19,181 bases of DNA, from positions 1 to 19,181 of the forward strand of contig JALOOE010000187.1 of the NCBI GenBank assembly GCA_025454565.1. Reading direction: 5' to 3'. The position numbers were made by a program, and so were the translations under genes. This DNA is from Anaerolineae bacterium. Its GTDB lineage: Bacteria > Chloroflexota > Anaerolineae > CG2-30-64-16. The notes beneath the pieces were generated by a model. That model saw only the letters and a program-made list of their open reading frames with translations. It was not told the DNA's origin and did no database searches. Below, in pieces: positions 1-8,138 of the stretch; the first letter of the stretch is position 1, and each line of letters begins with the position of its first letter.

Positions 1-1
1 C

Positions 2-475
2 ATCGTTGAGGCGATCACGGCGGTGCTGGAAAGCGTGCCGCAGTCGTCGATCACCCCCGATCTGGCCCAAGCGCTGATGCGCAGTCGTGAGGCTTTCCAA
101 CGCCTCGACCGGGACCTTAGAGGACTTGTCAGCAGGCACAACGCCTGGCAGGCCATCGACGACGAACTGCATCGGATCGAAAACAATCTCGTTCAGGACA
201 TCATCGAGCTGGAAATCTCATGGCCGGATCTGAAGACCATGACTGCCACTACGGGCGATGTCGCTGATGTGATTGCCACACTCCAGGCGGTCGGCGTCGA
301 TCTCGAGGCCGCGCTTGCATCCAACGATCCCGCCAGGGCCAGGCGGCTCTTTCATCGCTTCCGCAGCCAGGCCAGCCGCCGCTTCAATCAGGTGGACCAG
401 GACTTGCTCAATCTCTGCGAAGAACTGCGGCTGACCGGCGAGCCGCTCGACCTGCTGTTGAGGGCCTTGCAATGA
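2..475 (+). CDS. Unrecognised helical protein, 5' end outside window
   Basis: The frame is open from the left edge, so only the last 157 codons are present. An internal GTG at 23 is a possible start, but the reading frame continues upstream of it. I recognise no family. The visible part is rich in Leu, Arg, Asp and Glu, has no membrane segment and no cysteine cluster, and reads as a mostly helical, probably coiled-coil soluble protein (for example residues AFQRLDRDLRGL and NQVDQDLLNLCEEL). Its stop codon overlaps the start of the downstream NTPase gene as ATGA, so the two are almost certainly co-transcribed and translationally coupled. This suggests a partner or adaptor of the NTPase, which is inference only. 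Confidence 0.75.
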   Translation: MVEAITAVLESVPQSSITPDLAQALMRSREAFQRLDRDLRGLVSRHNAWQAIDDELHRIENNLVQDIIELEISWPDLKTMTATTGDVADVIATLQAVGVDLEAALASNDPARARRLFHRFRSQASRRFNQVDQDLLNLCEELRLTGEPLDLLLRALQ

Positions 476-2670
476 CTACCGGTACACTCTCCGATCCGCT
501 GGCCGACGCCTCGGCGCGATTCGCGTCACTGCCGGCTTTGCGTGCGGCCCATGCTGAACTGCTCCAGCGTCGCCGGCTCGGCGAGGAGGCCCCTGAGTTT
601 GCCGCCGCCGTGCAAGCGTTCATCCGGCAGGCGCAAGCCACCGGGGCCGTTCTCGATGACGCAGCGGAGCGCCAGGCCGCGCAGAGCCTGCTGGACTTCT
701 GGGCCAATCATCTGGTGCGCGCCGATCTGGAGTCGCCCGAAGCAACCCTGACCGAATTCGACCCGACGCTCGCACCGCAGATCCCGGACGACCCGTGTCC
801 TTATCGCGGGCTGGATGCCTTCCACTCAACAGATCGGCTATTCTTCTTTGGTCGCCAGCGGCTGCTGGAGCAATTGCTGGACCATCTGCGCCAGGATCAT
901 CTGCTGGCAGTGATTGGCTCGTCGGGCAGCGGCAAGTCATCGCTCGTACTGGCTGGGCTGGTGCCGGCGCTGCAGATGGGCGCGCTGCCGGGCAGCGGGG
1001 CATGGCGCTATCTGCCGCCGCTGACGCCCGGCTCCGATCCGCTGGCGAGTCTGGCGCGTGCCGTGGAGAGAAGCGCTTCTCGGGGACCCGCCAATGTCGC
1101 AACGGCCGCAAGCCGACCGATCTCGCTCCCGGTCGATCAGACTGCGGAACAATTCCTGGAGAATCCGGATCAGCTCAGCCGACTGCTCGGCGATCCGCCC
1201 GGCACGCCGGCTGTGGTCGTCGTCGATCAATTCGAGGAGATCTTCACCCTGTGCCGCGCCGAACCGATGCGCCAAGCATTCGTTGCCAACCTCCTCGGCC
1301 TGTTGGACGTGCCAGGGGCCGGACACATCGTCGTACTTACCATGCGCACCGACTTCGTGGACAACGTAGCGCGCCTTCCGGCGCTTCAGGAGCGTTTGGA
1401 GCGGGCCGCCGTGCGCGTGACACCGCTCAGCGCGGGCGAGTTGCGCGAGGCGATCACCGGCCCGGCCGCTGCGGTGGGGCTGAAGTTCGAGGAGGGCGTG
1501 GTTGACGCGCTCGTCCACGGACGACTGGCATTGGCGAACAGCGCCGATGAGTTCTACGAAAACCTGATCCCCGAAGAACAGATTACCTGCAAACGCATCC
1601 TGCTGCGGCTGGTGCGGCCTGGCGAAGGGCTGGAGGTCACCAGCAATCGGATCCGCCGGCAATCGCTCTACGGCGCAGGCGAGGCGCGCGACCGCGTCGA
1701 TCGCGTGCTGGACAAGCTCATTGCGGCTCGACTCATCCGGCAGACGGCGGGCGACACACCGGCCGACGCCCAGGTTGAGGTTGCACACGAGGCGCTGGTG
1801 CGCAACTGGCCCAGGCTGGTTGTTTGGCTGGATGAAGAGCGCGTCCGGCTGCGCGCTCGCCTGCAATTGTCCGCCTCGGCGGAGCAATGGGCGCGCCTGA
1901 ATCGGGATCCTTCGGGCCTGTTGCGCGGCGCGCTTCTCGAAGAGGCGCTGAAGTTCACCGATCTCACTGAGCTTGAAACCGCGTTCGTGGAGACAAGCCA
2001 GACGGATGCGCAGCGCCGCGCCCAGGAGCGCGAGGCCGCCCGGCAACGCGAGCTCGATCAAGCACATGCGCTTGCCGAAGAACAGCGCCTCCGGGCCGAA
2101 GTCGAGGCGAAACGGGCCGAGGAGCAGGCGCGCGCTATTTCGCGCCTGCGCCGGCTGATGACCGCGTTGATCGCCATCTTTATCGTCGCCGGCCTGATCC
2201 TGTTTTATGCGTTCGGGCAGCAACAACAGGCCCAGCAAAGCGAGTTGGGCGCAGCGGCGGCTTATGCTACCGCTAGGGCCAATGCTGCCACAGCCGCGGC
2301 CAGCGAGCGCTCCGCAGCCACCCAGGCTGCGGAGGCGACTCGGGCTCAAGCCACGGCCGCCGACCTCCGACAGGTAGCGCAAGATGCACTCAAGCGCAGC
2401 GAGGCGGCGATCGTTTCTCAACTCGCGACACCTACAGCATCTGTGACGCCTAGCCCAACGCGCGTTCCGACGAACACGCCGGCGCCCCGCATCTCGCCGA
2501 CGCCTTACAACGCCACGCCCACGCCGCGCCCACAACCGACGCGGACTCCGACGAGTTCGCAGGTGAACCTCACAGCAACGGCGGCCGCGCGCGCATCGTT
2601 GCAGGTCGAGCTGAATCAGATTCGAGCGACTCAGACAGCGTTAGCTCAGTATGCGCTACCGAACCGCTGA
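472..2670 (+). CDS. nSTAND1-type NTPase with one membrane helix and Thr/Pro-rich tail
   Basis: This 732-aa protein is a STAND-class P-loop NTPase of the nSTAND1 group. Visible features, in order: an unassigned N-terminal region (1-105); the family entry motif CPYRGLDAF (109-117) followed by FFFGR; Walker A GSSGSGKSS (149-157); Walker B VVVVDQFEE (248-256); and the late motif VAHEALVRNWPRL (437-449). A charged coiled coil (about 510-560) leads to one hydrophobic helix (about 562-582). After it come an Ala/Thr-rich helix and a Thr-Pro tail (about 652-700). STAND NTPases are known ligand-sensing switches that oligomerise. Many nSTAND1 proteins carry WD40 repeats or a fused protease, neither of which is seen here. 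The NTPase would lie in the cytoplasm and the tail outside. A role in signalling or defence is inference. The start is fixed by the ATGA overlap with the upstream gene. Confidence 0.9.
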   Translation: MTTGTLSDPLADASARFASLPALRAAHAELLQRRRLGEEAPEFAAAVQAFIRQAQATGAVLDDAAERQAAQSLLDFWANHLVRADLESPEATLTEFDPTLAPQIPDDPCPYRGLDAFHSTDRLFFFGRQRLLEQLLDHLRQDHLLAVIGSSGSGKSSLVLAGLVPALQMGALPGSGAWRYLPPLTPGSDPLASLARAVERSASRGPANVATAASRPISLPVDQTAEQFLENPDQLSRLLGDPPGTPAVVVVDQFEEIFTLCRAEPMRQAFVANLLGLLDVPGAGHIVVLTMRTDFVDNVARLPALQERLERAAVRVTPLSAGELREAITGPAAAVGLKFEEGVVDALVHGRLALANSADEFYENLIPEEQITCKRILLRLVRPGEGLEVTSNRIRRQSLYGAGEARDRVDRVLDKLIAARLIRQTAGDTPADAQVEVAHEALVRNWPRLVVWLDEERVRLRARLQLSASAEQWARLNRDPSGLLRGALLEEALKFTDLTELETAFVETSQTDAQRRAQEREAARQRELDQAHALAEEQRLRAEVEAKRAEEQARAISRLRRLMTALIAIFIVAGLILFYAFGQQQQAQQSELGAAAAYATARANAATAAASERSAATQAAEATRAQATAADLRQVAQDALKRSEAAIVSQLATPTASVTPSPTRVPTNTPAPRISPTPYNATPTPRPQPTRTPTSSQVNLTATAAARASLQVELNQIRATQTALAQYALPNR

Positions 2671-2679
2671 TGCCGCTTA

Positions 2680-2708
2680 TTGACACCCAATTCATCGAGG
2701 TGTACACT
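2680..2708 (+). promoter_or_regulatory. Sigma-70-type promoter
   Basis: TTGACA at 2680-2685, a 17-bp spacer, and TACACT at 2703-2708. The -35 is a perfect consensus and the -10 matches 4 of 6. Transcription would begin near 2715, just after the NTPase gene ends, and would serve the small gene beginning near 2740 and probably the dNTPase gene after it. Confidence 0.65.
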
Positions 2709-2739
2709 GCTCGCTGATAGTCATTGCAGAATGCAGACA

Positions 2740-3192
2740 ATGAAGAACGAAACCCGGGGCTCATCCGCACCCATGACTACAGACTTCGATACCCAATCCT
2801 GCGCAGAGTTATGCTCCGCTGGCCCTGAGGTCCGCGCTGATCTCTTCGCGGATAATCTGCTTCACCTCAAGCCAGGCGAACGTTTGTGGAAACTCTACTG
2901 CTTCTGGGCCGCCGAGAGTCGCGCCACTCAGTTGCGGCATCGTATCTACACGAAACTGAAGACCGATGGCCGCTTGGCACTGGTTACGTTCGCCATCCAC
3001 ACGCCAATCGAGGGCCGTCCAGTACGCTCCAACATCGTGCGTGTACCCGATCTCCCCGCTCAAGCGCTTGATCGCATCATTTCGGCAATCATAGCCCAAA
3101 CGAAGACCCCGTCGGAGGAGATCGACGAGCTAGATTTGAGCGCGATCCCCACGCTCGAAGCGCAGTTCCAACGGCTTGCGAACGGCGACTAA
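2740..3192 (+). CDS. Protein of unknown function, about 150 aa
   Basis: I do not recognise this protein. It has no signal peptide, membrane helix or metal-binding cluster. It reads as one small globular domain: a helical N-terminal part (DLFADNLLHLKPGERLWKLY), a central strand-rich part (RLALVTFAIHTP, SNIVRVPDL) and an acidic helical end. In-frame ATG codons lie at 2731, 2740 and 2773. None has a convincing ribosome-binding site. I prefer 2740 because it lies downstream of the transcription start predicted from the promoter at 2680-2708; 2773 is equally possible. The frame also extends back to a TTG at 2680, but that codon is the -35 box, so it is unlikely to be translated. The stop is 79 bp before the dNTPase start. 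Confidence 0.6.
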   Translation: MKNETRGSSAPMTTDFDTQSCAELCSAGPEVRADLFADNLLHLKPGERLWKLYCFWAAESRATQLRHRIYTKLKTDGRLALVTFAIHTPIEGRPVRSNIVRVPDLPAQALDRIISAIIAQTKTPSEEIDELDLSAIPTLEAQFQRLANGD

Positions 3193-3271
3193 CGGGCACG
3201 GGCGTAATCGAACGTCATGGACGCACGTTGGGGTCACAGGCAACTGCATCCCAATAGACGCCGGAGGGGAC

Positions 3272-4432
3272 ATGTTCTTAACCCGAAACGAGATCGAGGC
3301 GCGCGAGCGGACGATGCTGGCCTCCTACGCCCTGGCCAGCGGTGATAGTCGCGGCCGCGCACACGGCGAGGAAGAGCATCCGTATCGCACCGCATTTCAG
3401 CGGGATCGCGACCGCATCATTCATACCACCGCGTTCCGCCGCCTCGAATACAAGACACAGGTTTTCGTCTACCACGAAGGCGATCACTACCGGAATCGGC
3501 TCACCCATACAGTTGAGGTGGCGCAGATCGGCCGCTCGCTGGCGCGCGCACTCGGCGCGAACGAGGACCTGACCGAGGCGATTTGTTTGGCGCATGATTT
3601 GGGGCATCCGGCCTTTGGGCACACCGGTGAGACGACCCTGAACGGACTGATGCAGGGTCACGGCGGGTTCGACCATCAGCGCCAGACGATGCGAATCGTG
3701 ACGCTGCTAGAGGATCGCTACTCGGAATTTCCAGGACTCAATCTGACGTATGAGGTGCGTGAGGGACTTGTCAAGCACGATACCGACTACGACGTGACGG
3801 ATGCGACCGGTTACGAGCCGCACTTCGCCGGTACGCTCGAATGCCAGCTCGCTAACCTGGCCGACGAGATCGCCTACAATACGTCGGATCTGGAAGACGG
3901 CCTGCGCAGCGGTCTGTTGGATCCATTGCAGGTTAGGGAGTTAGCCATCTGGGAGAGTGTGATGGCGGCGCTCAACGAGCGAGTCGACTGCCGTCTGGAC
4001 GATCTGCTTCGCACGCGCGCAGTCCGCCGTCTGATCGGCCTGGAGATCACCGATGCTATCACGACGACAGCAGTGCAACTGGCTGATCTCAACGTGAAGA
4101 GCGTCGAGGATGTTCGAGAGGTTGGCAGCAACATGGCCGGTTTCTCAGCCGAGATGCTCGAGATGAATCGGGAACTGAAGGATTTCCTGCTCAGTAGCTT
4201 CTATCGCCACCCGCGCGTCATGCGCATGGCGGGCAAAGCGCAACGGCTCCTCACCGAGCTATTCAATGCGTACCTCGCAGAGCCGCTCCAGCTACCATAT
4301 GAGATACAGGCGCGCATCCGCAGCGGATCGGACTCAGCCGAACGGGTGATATGCGATTACTTGGCCGGGATGACCGATCGGTACGCAATCTCGGAGCACA
4401 AGAAGCTATTCGATCCCGAGGCGCGCGTCTGA
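3272..4432 (+). CDS. dgt: HD-domain dNTP triphosphohydrolase (dGTPase-like)
   Basis: A 386-aa enzyme of the deoxyguanosinetriphosphate triphosphohydrolase-like family. It hydrolyses dNTPs to the nucleoside and triphosphate and so limits dNTP pools. The HD metal site is complete: H79 (RLTHTVEVAQ), H108-D109 (LAHDLGHPAFGH) and D198 (NLADEIAYN). Flanking family signatures include FRRLEYKTQVF (55-65), GGFDHQRQTMR (131-141) and the ending SEHKKLFDP. The frame runs further upstream, but the ATG at 3272 is preceded by GGAGGGG (3263-3269) at ideal spacing, and the protein starts there as family members do (MFLTRNEIEARER). It may be transcribed from the promoter at 2680. It converges on a minus-strand gene at 4513. 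Confidence 0.93.
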   Translation: MFLTRNEIEARERTMLASYALASGDSRGRAHGEEEHPYRTAFQRDRDRIIHTTAFRRLEYKTQVFVYHEGDHYRNRLTHTVEVAQIGRSLARALGANEDLTEAICLAHDLGHPAFGHTGETTLNGLMQGHGGFDHQRQTMRIVTLLEDRYSEFPGLNLTYEVREGLVKHDTDYDVTDATGYEPHFAGTLECQLANLADEIAYNTSDLEDGLRSGLLDPLQVRELAIWESVMAALNERVDCRLDDLLRTRAVRRLIGLEITDAITTTAVQLADLNVKSVEDVREVGSNMAGFSAEMLEMNRELKDFLLSSFYRHPRVMRMAGKAQRLLTELFNAYLAEPLQLPYEIQARIRSGSDSAERVICDYLAGMTDRYAISEHKKLFDPEARV

Positions 4433-4447
4433 TCTGAAGGCGAGAAA

Positions 4448-4496
4448 CTCGAAGCTGGAAGCCAGAAACCATCAGACCGATCGTACCAGCTTCGAG
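4448..4496. repeat. Inverted repeat between convergent genes
   Basis: CTCGAAGCTGG (4448-4458) is perfectly complementary to CCAGCTTCGAG (4486-4496), with a 27-nt loop. Related fragments (CTGGAAG, CTTCCAG, TTTCCAG) surround it up to 4510. It sits in the 80-bp gap between two genes transcribed toward each other, where a bidirectional terminator would be expected. There is no T-run on either side, so the terminator role is only a possibility. Confidence 0.45.
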
Positions 4497-4512
4497 CTTC
4501 CAGTTTCCAGCA

Positions 4513-5781
4513 TCACGCCTTCCGGTACACTTGGAGCCGGATCAGCAGATCCGAAAACACCAGGTTCGCCGGCTCCTGGTTGGCGTACTCTAGCTTCTCC
4601 ACCGTACCCCGCAGAACCAGTTTGTAGCTGTTCAACTCAAACTCGGCGCCTGGACGGATCGAGAGGGCTTCATGCTCGCCCTTGAGTTGGTCGCGAATTG
4701 CCGTATCCCGATACGCGCCCTCGCTCATGAGCACCTTGACCTTGGTGTCCTGATCATTGGTGTCCCACAGCCAGACCTGCAGCGCGGCAGCCTGATCGTG
4801 GCCGCGCCCTACCGGATCGTTCAACTCCAGGCCACACTGACCGAGATAACCGCCTGCGCTGTCGATGATGTCGAACGGCTCATCGTAATCCGGCTCGCCC
4901 ATCGTGTAATGCGGGCGGAATTCGCCCACCTTGGTCGTCGCGACCATGGCGCCCGCGGCCACCGCCGGCGTGACCTTCGGCGGAGTCGGCGCAGTTCCGG
5001 TTGGGGGACGCGCTGGCGCAGTGGCAGCAGAAGCCGCAGCGACCACCGCGGCCGCAGGCGGCTCAGGCTCAACCGGCGGTTCCAGCGGCTCCATATCGTC
5101 GGTCTGCACCGGCGGCGGATAGTTGCTCGTCCACTGCGCCTCCTCTGCGCTGACATCACTGAACGATGGCTGCGCGGGCGGGACAGATCGCGCCGGACGC
5201 GTCGATGCATCGATCACTGGACCCGGTTGTACGGCATGAGCGACACGCCAGCGGCGCCAGAAATAGACGACCACCGCGAGCGCGACTCCGAACAGGACCA
5301 GCCACAGTAAGACCGTGCCGACGGTGCGGAGCGTCTCAACCGTATCCGTCCCTGATGCTGAGGATGGCGCTGCCCCAGGCCGAGCGGTCGGAGGAGCGAC
5401 CTTGCCAGGAGCCTGTGCGCCGGGCGCAGTCGTGCTGCCTGCTCCGACCAACTGCGAGAGCGCCAGCACCTTCGCCGCCTGCTGCGGGTTGGAGGCCAAA
5501 CGCGTTTGCAGATTCGCCAGATCCCGGGATAGCGCCTGTGGCGACCAAGTCGCCAACCGGCTCTTCGCCATGTCACCGTTCCCGCTCGCCGCGTAGGACT
5601 CTGCAACCATCGTCAGGTATTCGTCGCGTTCGCCCGCCCGCAGATCTGGCGGCAGCGCATTCGTCCACTGCACCGGCCAGATCCCCCAGCCGATCACCCA
5701 CCAACCGATCAGCAACCCGATCAGAAATCCGATCACGGGGAGAACCCACGTCGGTCGACTCTTTTGGACGTTGCTGGACAT
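4513..5781 (-). CDS. Two-helix membrane protein with conserved-looking C-terminal domain
   Basis: This 422-aa protein has one helix near the N-terminus (12-33) and a second at about 153-175. Between them is a helical segment and an Ala/Pro/Gly linker. After the second helix come a Pro/Ala-rich stretch (185-285) and a folded C-terminal domain of about 135 residues (from GEFRPHYTMGEPDYDEPFDI). With the short basic N-terminus inside, the segment between helices is outside and the C-terminal domain is cytoplasmic. I do not recognise the C-terminal domain. Residues about 26-78 align without gaps to the same positions of the adjacent LCP protein. Start: the frame extends upstream, but the ATG at 5781 has a GGAGG site 5-9 nt ahead. 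The gene lies 49 bp downstream of the LCP gene, probably in its transcript. Confidence 0.8.
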   Translation of the reverse strand: MSSNVQKSRPTWVLPVIGFLIGLLIGWWVIGWGIWPVQWTNALPPDLRAGERDEYLTMVAESYAASGNGDMAKSRLATWSPQALSRDLANLQTRLASNPQQAAKVLALSQLVGAGSTTAPGAQAPGKVAPPTARPGAAPSSASGTDTVETLRTVGTVLLWLVLFGVALAVVVYFWRRWRVAHAVQPGPVIDASTRPARSVPPAQPSFSDVSAEEAQWTSNYPPPVQTDDMEPLEPPVEPEPPAAAVVAAASAATAPARPPTGTAPTPPKVTPAVAAGAMVATTKVGEFRPHYTMGEPDYDEPFDIIDSAGGYLGQCGLELNDPVGRGHDQAAALQVWLWDTNDQDTKVKVLMSEGAYRDTAIRDQLKGEHEALSIRPGAEFELNSYKLVLRGTVEKLEYANQEPANLVFSDLLIRLQVYRKA

Positions 5782-5830
5782 CTCACCCTCCTCAATTTGT
5801 GGCGTATAATTACCACCGAGCAATGCGAAA

Positions 5831-6988
5831 TCAGGGCTTGGGCGGTGGCGGACACTGCTTCGGTTTGCCCGGCTCGCTCTTACCCAGCTCTTCCAGCGTC
5901 TTGCGAAAGAAAAGCTCCTCTTTGGCCTTATCCAGCGCAGCCTTGTCTTTGACCACTAGCACCTGCGCCCCTTCGTCGGTCACGAAATCCTTCAGCGCGG
6001 AAGCACTGAAAACCATCCCATGCACGTTGGACGGCTTAAGTCTGATGCCAACGTTTGCCAACTTAATGGCATCCACCAGCGTCAAGTCCGTGCTGAACAC
6101 ATCAGACATCGCCTTCCAAAGCTCAGGAAGACGCGCGATGATGTTCCCCTGCAACGCGCGATTGCGTATGGCCCAGATCAACTGCTGCTGGCGCTGGGTG
6201 CGCCCGAAATCAGTGGTGACGTAGCGATAGGTGGCGAACTTCTTCGCCGCATCGCCGTTCAGATGGATCGTCCCCGCCGGCAGCGTCCAGTCGACGTAGC
6301 CCTTCGGCGCGGAGTCGTTCGGCGTGCGCTCATAGAGCGGGCAATCGAGCGTCACATCGACGCCGCCAAGTGCGTCAACCAGCCGCACCAGCCCTTCCAT
6401 CTCAATACGGACATGGTGCTGAATGGGGATGCCCAGCGTGTCCGATATCACGCGCGCGGCAAGCGCCGGCCCGCCGCCGGGATACTTCTTCTTTTCACCG
6501 ATATAGTCGACCGAGTTGATGCGCTCCTTGCCGTAGCCGGGAATGTCGACATACAGGTCGCGCGGGATGCTGATGATCCCCACCTGCTCGGTTTTTGGAT
6601 CGATCGCCACCACCATGATCGAGTCGGTGCGCCACGCCTCCCAACCGGGACGCTGATCGGCGCCGAGCACCAGGTAGTTGTCGGTGTATTCCAGCCGATG
6701 CGCAAGCCGCTTCTGTACATCCTGCAGAAGGGTCGCCTGCTGGGAAGCGGGAAACGATGCAAGGCGCTTCTCGGCGAGCTTCACATCCTGATTCAGGAGA
6801 TACGACTCGGCGACCAAATCGAAGTATTTTTCCGTATCAGCGGGACCCAAATCGGCAGGCAAGGCGCCGGTCCATTGAACCGGCCAAAGCCACCACCCGA
6901 TCACCAGCCACCCGACCAGCAACCCAGCTAACAGACTCAGCAGCCCGATCCAGACCCGGGGCTTGATACGACGCTTCGCTGGAGCCAT
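5831..6988 (-). CDS. LytR-CpsA-Psr (LCP) family protein
   Basis: This 385-aa protein has a basic N-terminus, one membrane helix (about 13-34), a helical region (40-98) and an extracytoplasmic LCP domain (about 103-315). LCP proteins bind polyprenyl pyrophosphate and attach glycopolymers to the cell wall or related envelope structures. Family motifs seen are LVLGADQR (106-113), WRTDSIMVVAID (119-130), IISIPRDLYVDIPG (138-151), ERINSVDY (155-162) and DFGRTQRQQQL (260-270). These supply the arginines and acidic residues that normally hold the pyrophosphate. A Lys/Pro-rich tail ends the protein. The ATG at 6988 is preceded by GAGGGTG. The gene follows the aminopeptidase by 34 bp on the same strand. 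The N-terminal 80 residues resemble those of the next gene downstream. Confidence 0.92.
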   Translation of the reverse strand: MAPAKRRIKPRVWIGLLSLLAGLLVGWLVIGWWLWPVQWTGALPADLGPADTEKYFDLVAESYLLNQDVKLAEKRLASFPASQQATLLQDVQKRLAHRLEYTDNYLVLGADQRPGWEAWRTDSIMVVAIDPKTEQVGIISIPRDLYVDIPGYGKERINSVDYIGEKKKYPGGGPALAARVISDTLGIPIQHHVRIEMEGLVRLVDALGGVDVTLDCPLYERTPNDSAPKGYVDWTLPAGTIHLNGDAAKKFATYRYVTTDFGRTQRQQQLIWAIRNRALQGNIIARLPELWKAMSDVFSTDLTLVDAIKLANVGIRLKPSNVHGMVFSASALKDFVTDEGAQVLVVKDKAALDKAKEELFFRKTLEELGKSEPGKPKQCPPPPKP

Positions 6989-7022
6989 GACACCCTCACT
7001 ATGGCACAGAAACTGTCACGGG

Positions 7023-8138
7023 TCAACCCGGCAAAATCGGCTCTTTCGGCGCCCGGGTCAGCACCTCGATGCCGGCGTCGGTGATCAGCACGATGTCTTC
7101 GATGCGGACTCCGCCCCATCCCGGCAGGTAGATGCCCGGCTCCACGGTCACCAAGCTGCCTGCAACCAGGGGCGAAAGATTGATGCGCGACAGACGTGGC
7201 TCCTCGTGGACTGCCAGTCCGACACCGTGGCCAAGGCCGTGCCCGAAAGCATCACCGTACCCGGCGGCCGTAATCAGATCGCGAGCAACGGCGTCGCCTT
7301 CTTGGCCGGTCATACCGGGCCTGAGCGCGACCTCGGCGGCTGTCTGTGCGCGCAAAACCGTGTTGTAGACTTCCCAAAACCGTTCCGGTTCGGTGGGCTG
7401 GCCGAGGCAGAAGGTGCGCGTGAGATCCGAGCAGTAACCGTTGAGCCGCGCGCCCATGTCGATCACGATCGGCTCGCCGGCTTGCAGCGGTCGCTCGCTG
7501 GCCCGCGCATGGGGTCGGGCGCCGTTCGGCCCGCCAGCCACGATCAGCTCGAAAGCCACGCCCTCGGCGGCGTGCGTGCGCATATAACTCTCGATGATCC
7601 AGGAGACTTCGAGTTCGGTCATGCCGGTCCGCATCTGGGGCAGCGCTTGAGCCAGCGCCGCATCGGCCAGCGCGATCGCGGCGCGCATCGCGGCCAGCTC
7701 GCCGGCGTCCTTGACTGCGCGCAGCCCGACGACCAGCCCTTTGGTGGGCGCCCACTCGCAGTCGGGAACGGCTTCGCACCACTCTTGGACGCTATCATAA
7801 GTCGCGTGATCTGCCTCGAAACCGATCCGGCGCGCGCCTGCCTGCTCGACCATGCCCCGCAAGAGATCAGCGAGCTTCATCTTGATCTGCACAAGGGCGA
7901 AATCAGGGGATTCCAGCGCAACCTGGTCGTAATAGCGGAAGTCGGTAGCCAGGAGCGCTTGATCGGCCGAGATCAGCAGCCAACCCGACGAACCTGTGAA
8001 GCCGCTGAGATAGCGCCGATTTTCCGGCTGGCTGATCAGGATCGCATCGAGGTGTTGCTGGCGCAGCACTTCACGCAACCGAGTCAGGCGTGCCGGGGTC
8101 GGCGAGGGAGTCGTGGTAGCTTGCGGAGCGTTCGTCAT
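7023..8138 (-). CDS. M24 metallopeptidase, Xaa-Pro aminopeptidase/dipeptidase type
   Basis: This 371-aa cytoplasmic enzyme cleaves the N-terminal residue ahead of proline or splits Xaa-Pro dipeptides. It has a creatinase-like N-terminal domain (about 17-140, including QPENRRYLSGFTGSSG) and a pita-bread catalytic domain (about 145-365). The five metal ligands expected for M24 are present: D227 (IDMGARL), D238 (CSDLTRTF), H304 (GLGHGVGL), E333 (TVEPGIY) and E347 (VRIEDI), with H311 as the likely catalytic histidine. The first 16 residues are a Thr/Pro-rich extension. The ATG overlaps the stop of xerC as ATGA, so the two are translationally coupled. I cannot separate PepP from PepQ type from sequence alone. 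Confidence 0.92.
   Translation of the reverse strand: MTNAPQATTTPSPTPARLTRLREVLRQQHLDAILISQPENRRYLSGFTGSSGWLLISADQALLATDFRYYDQVALESPDFALVQIKMKLADLLRGMVEQAGARRIGFEADHATYDSVQEWCEAVPDCEWAPTKGLVVGLRAVKDAGELAAMRAAIALADAALAQALPQMRTGMTELEVSWIIESYMRTHAAEGVAFELIVAGGPNGARPHARASERPLQAGEPIVIDMGARLNGYCSDLTRTFCLGQPTEPERFWEVYNTVLRAQTAAEVALRPGMTGQEGDAVARDLITAAGYGDAFGHGLGHGVGLAVHEEPRLSRINLSPLVAGSLVTVEPGIYLPGWGGVRIEDIVLITDAGIEVLTRAPKEPILPG

Noticed and set aside
937..2535. Long minus-strand open frame of about 530 codons opposite the NTPase gene
   Set aside because: It mirrors the plus-strand gene, has Arg/Ala-rich composition without any motif, and the plus-strand frame has clear P-loop motifs.
4448..4496. 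Firm intrinsic terminator between the convergent genes
   Set aside because: The stem is good but the 27-nt loop is long and no T-run follows on either strand, so I call it an inverted repeat only.
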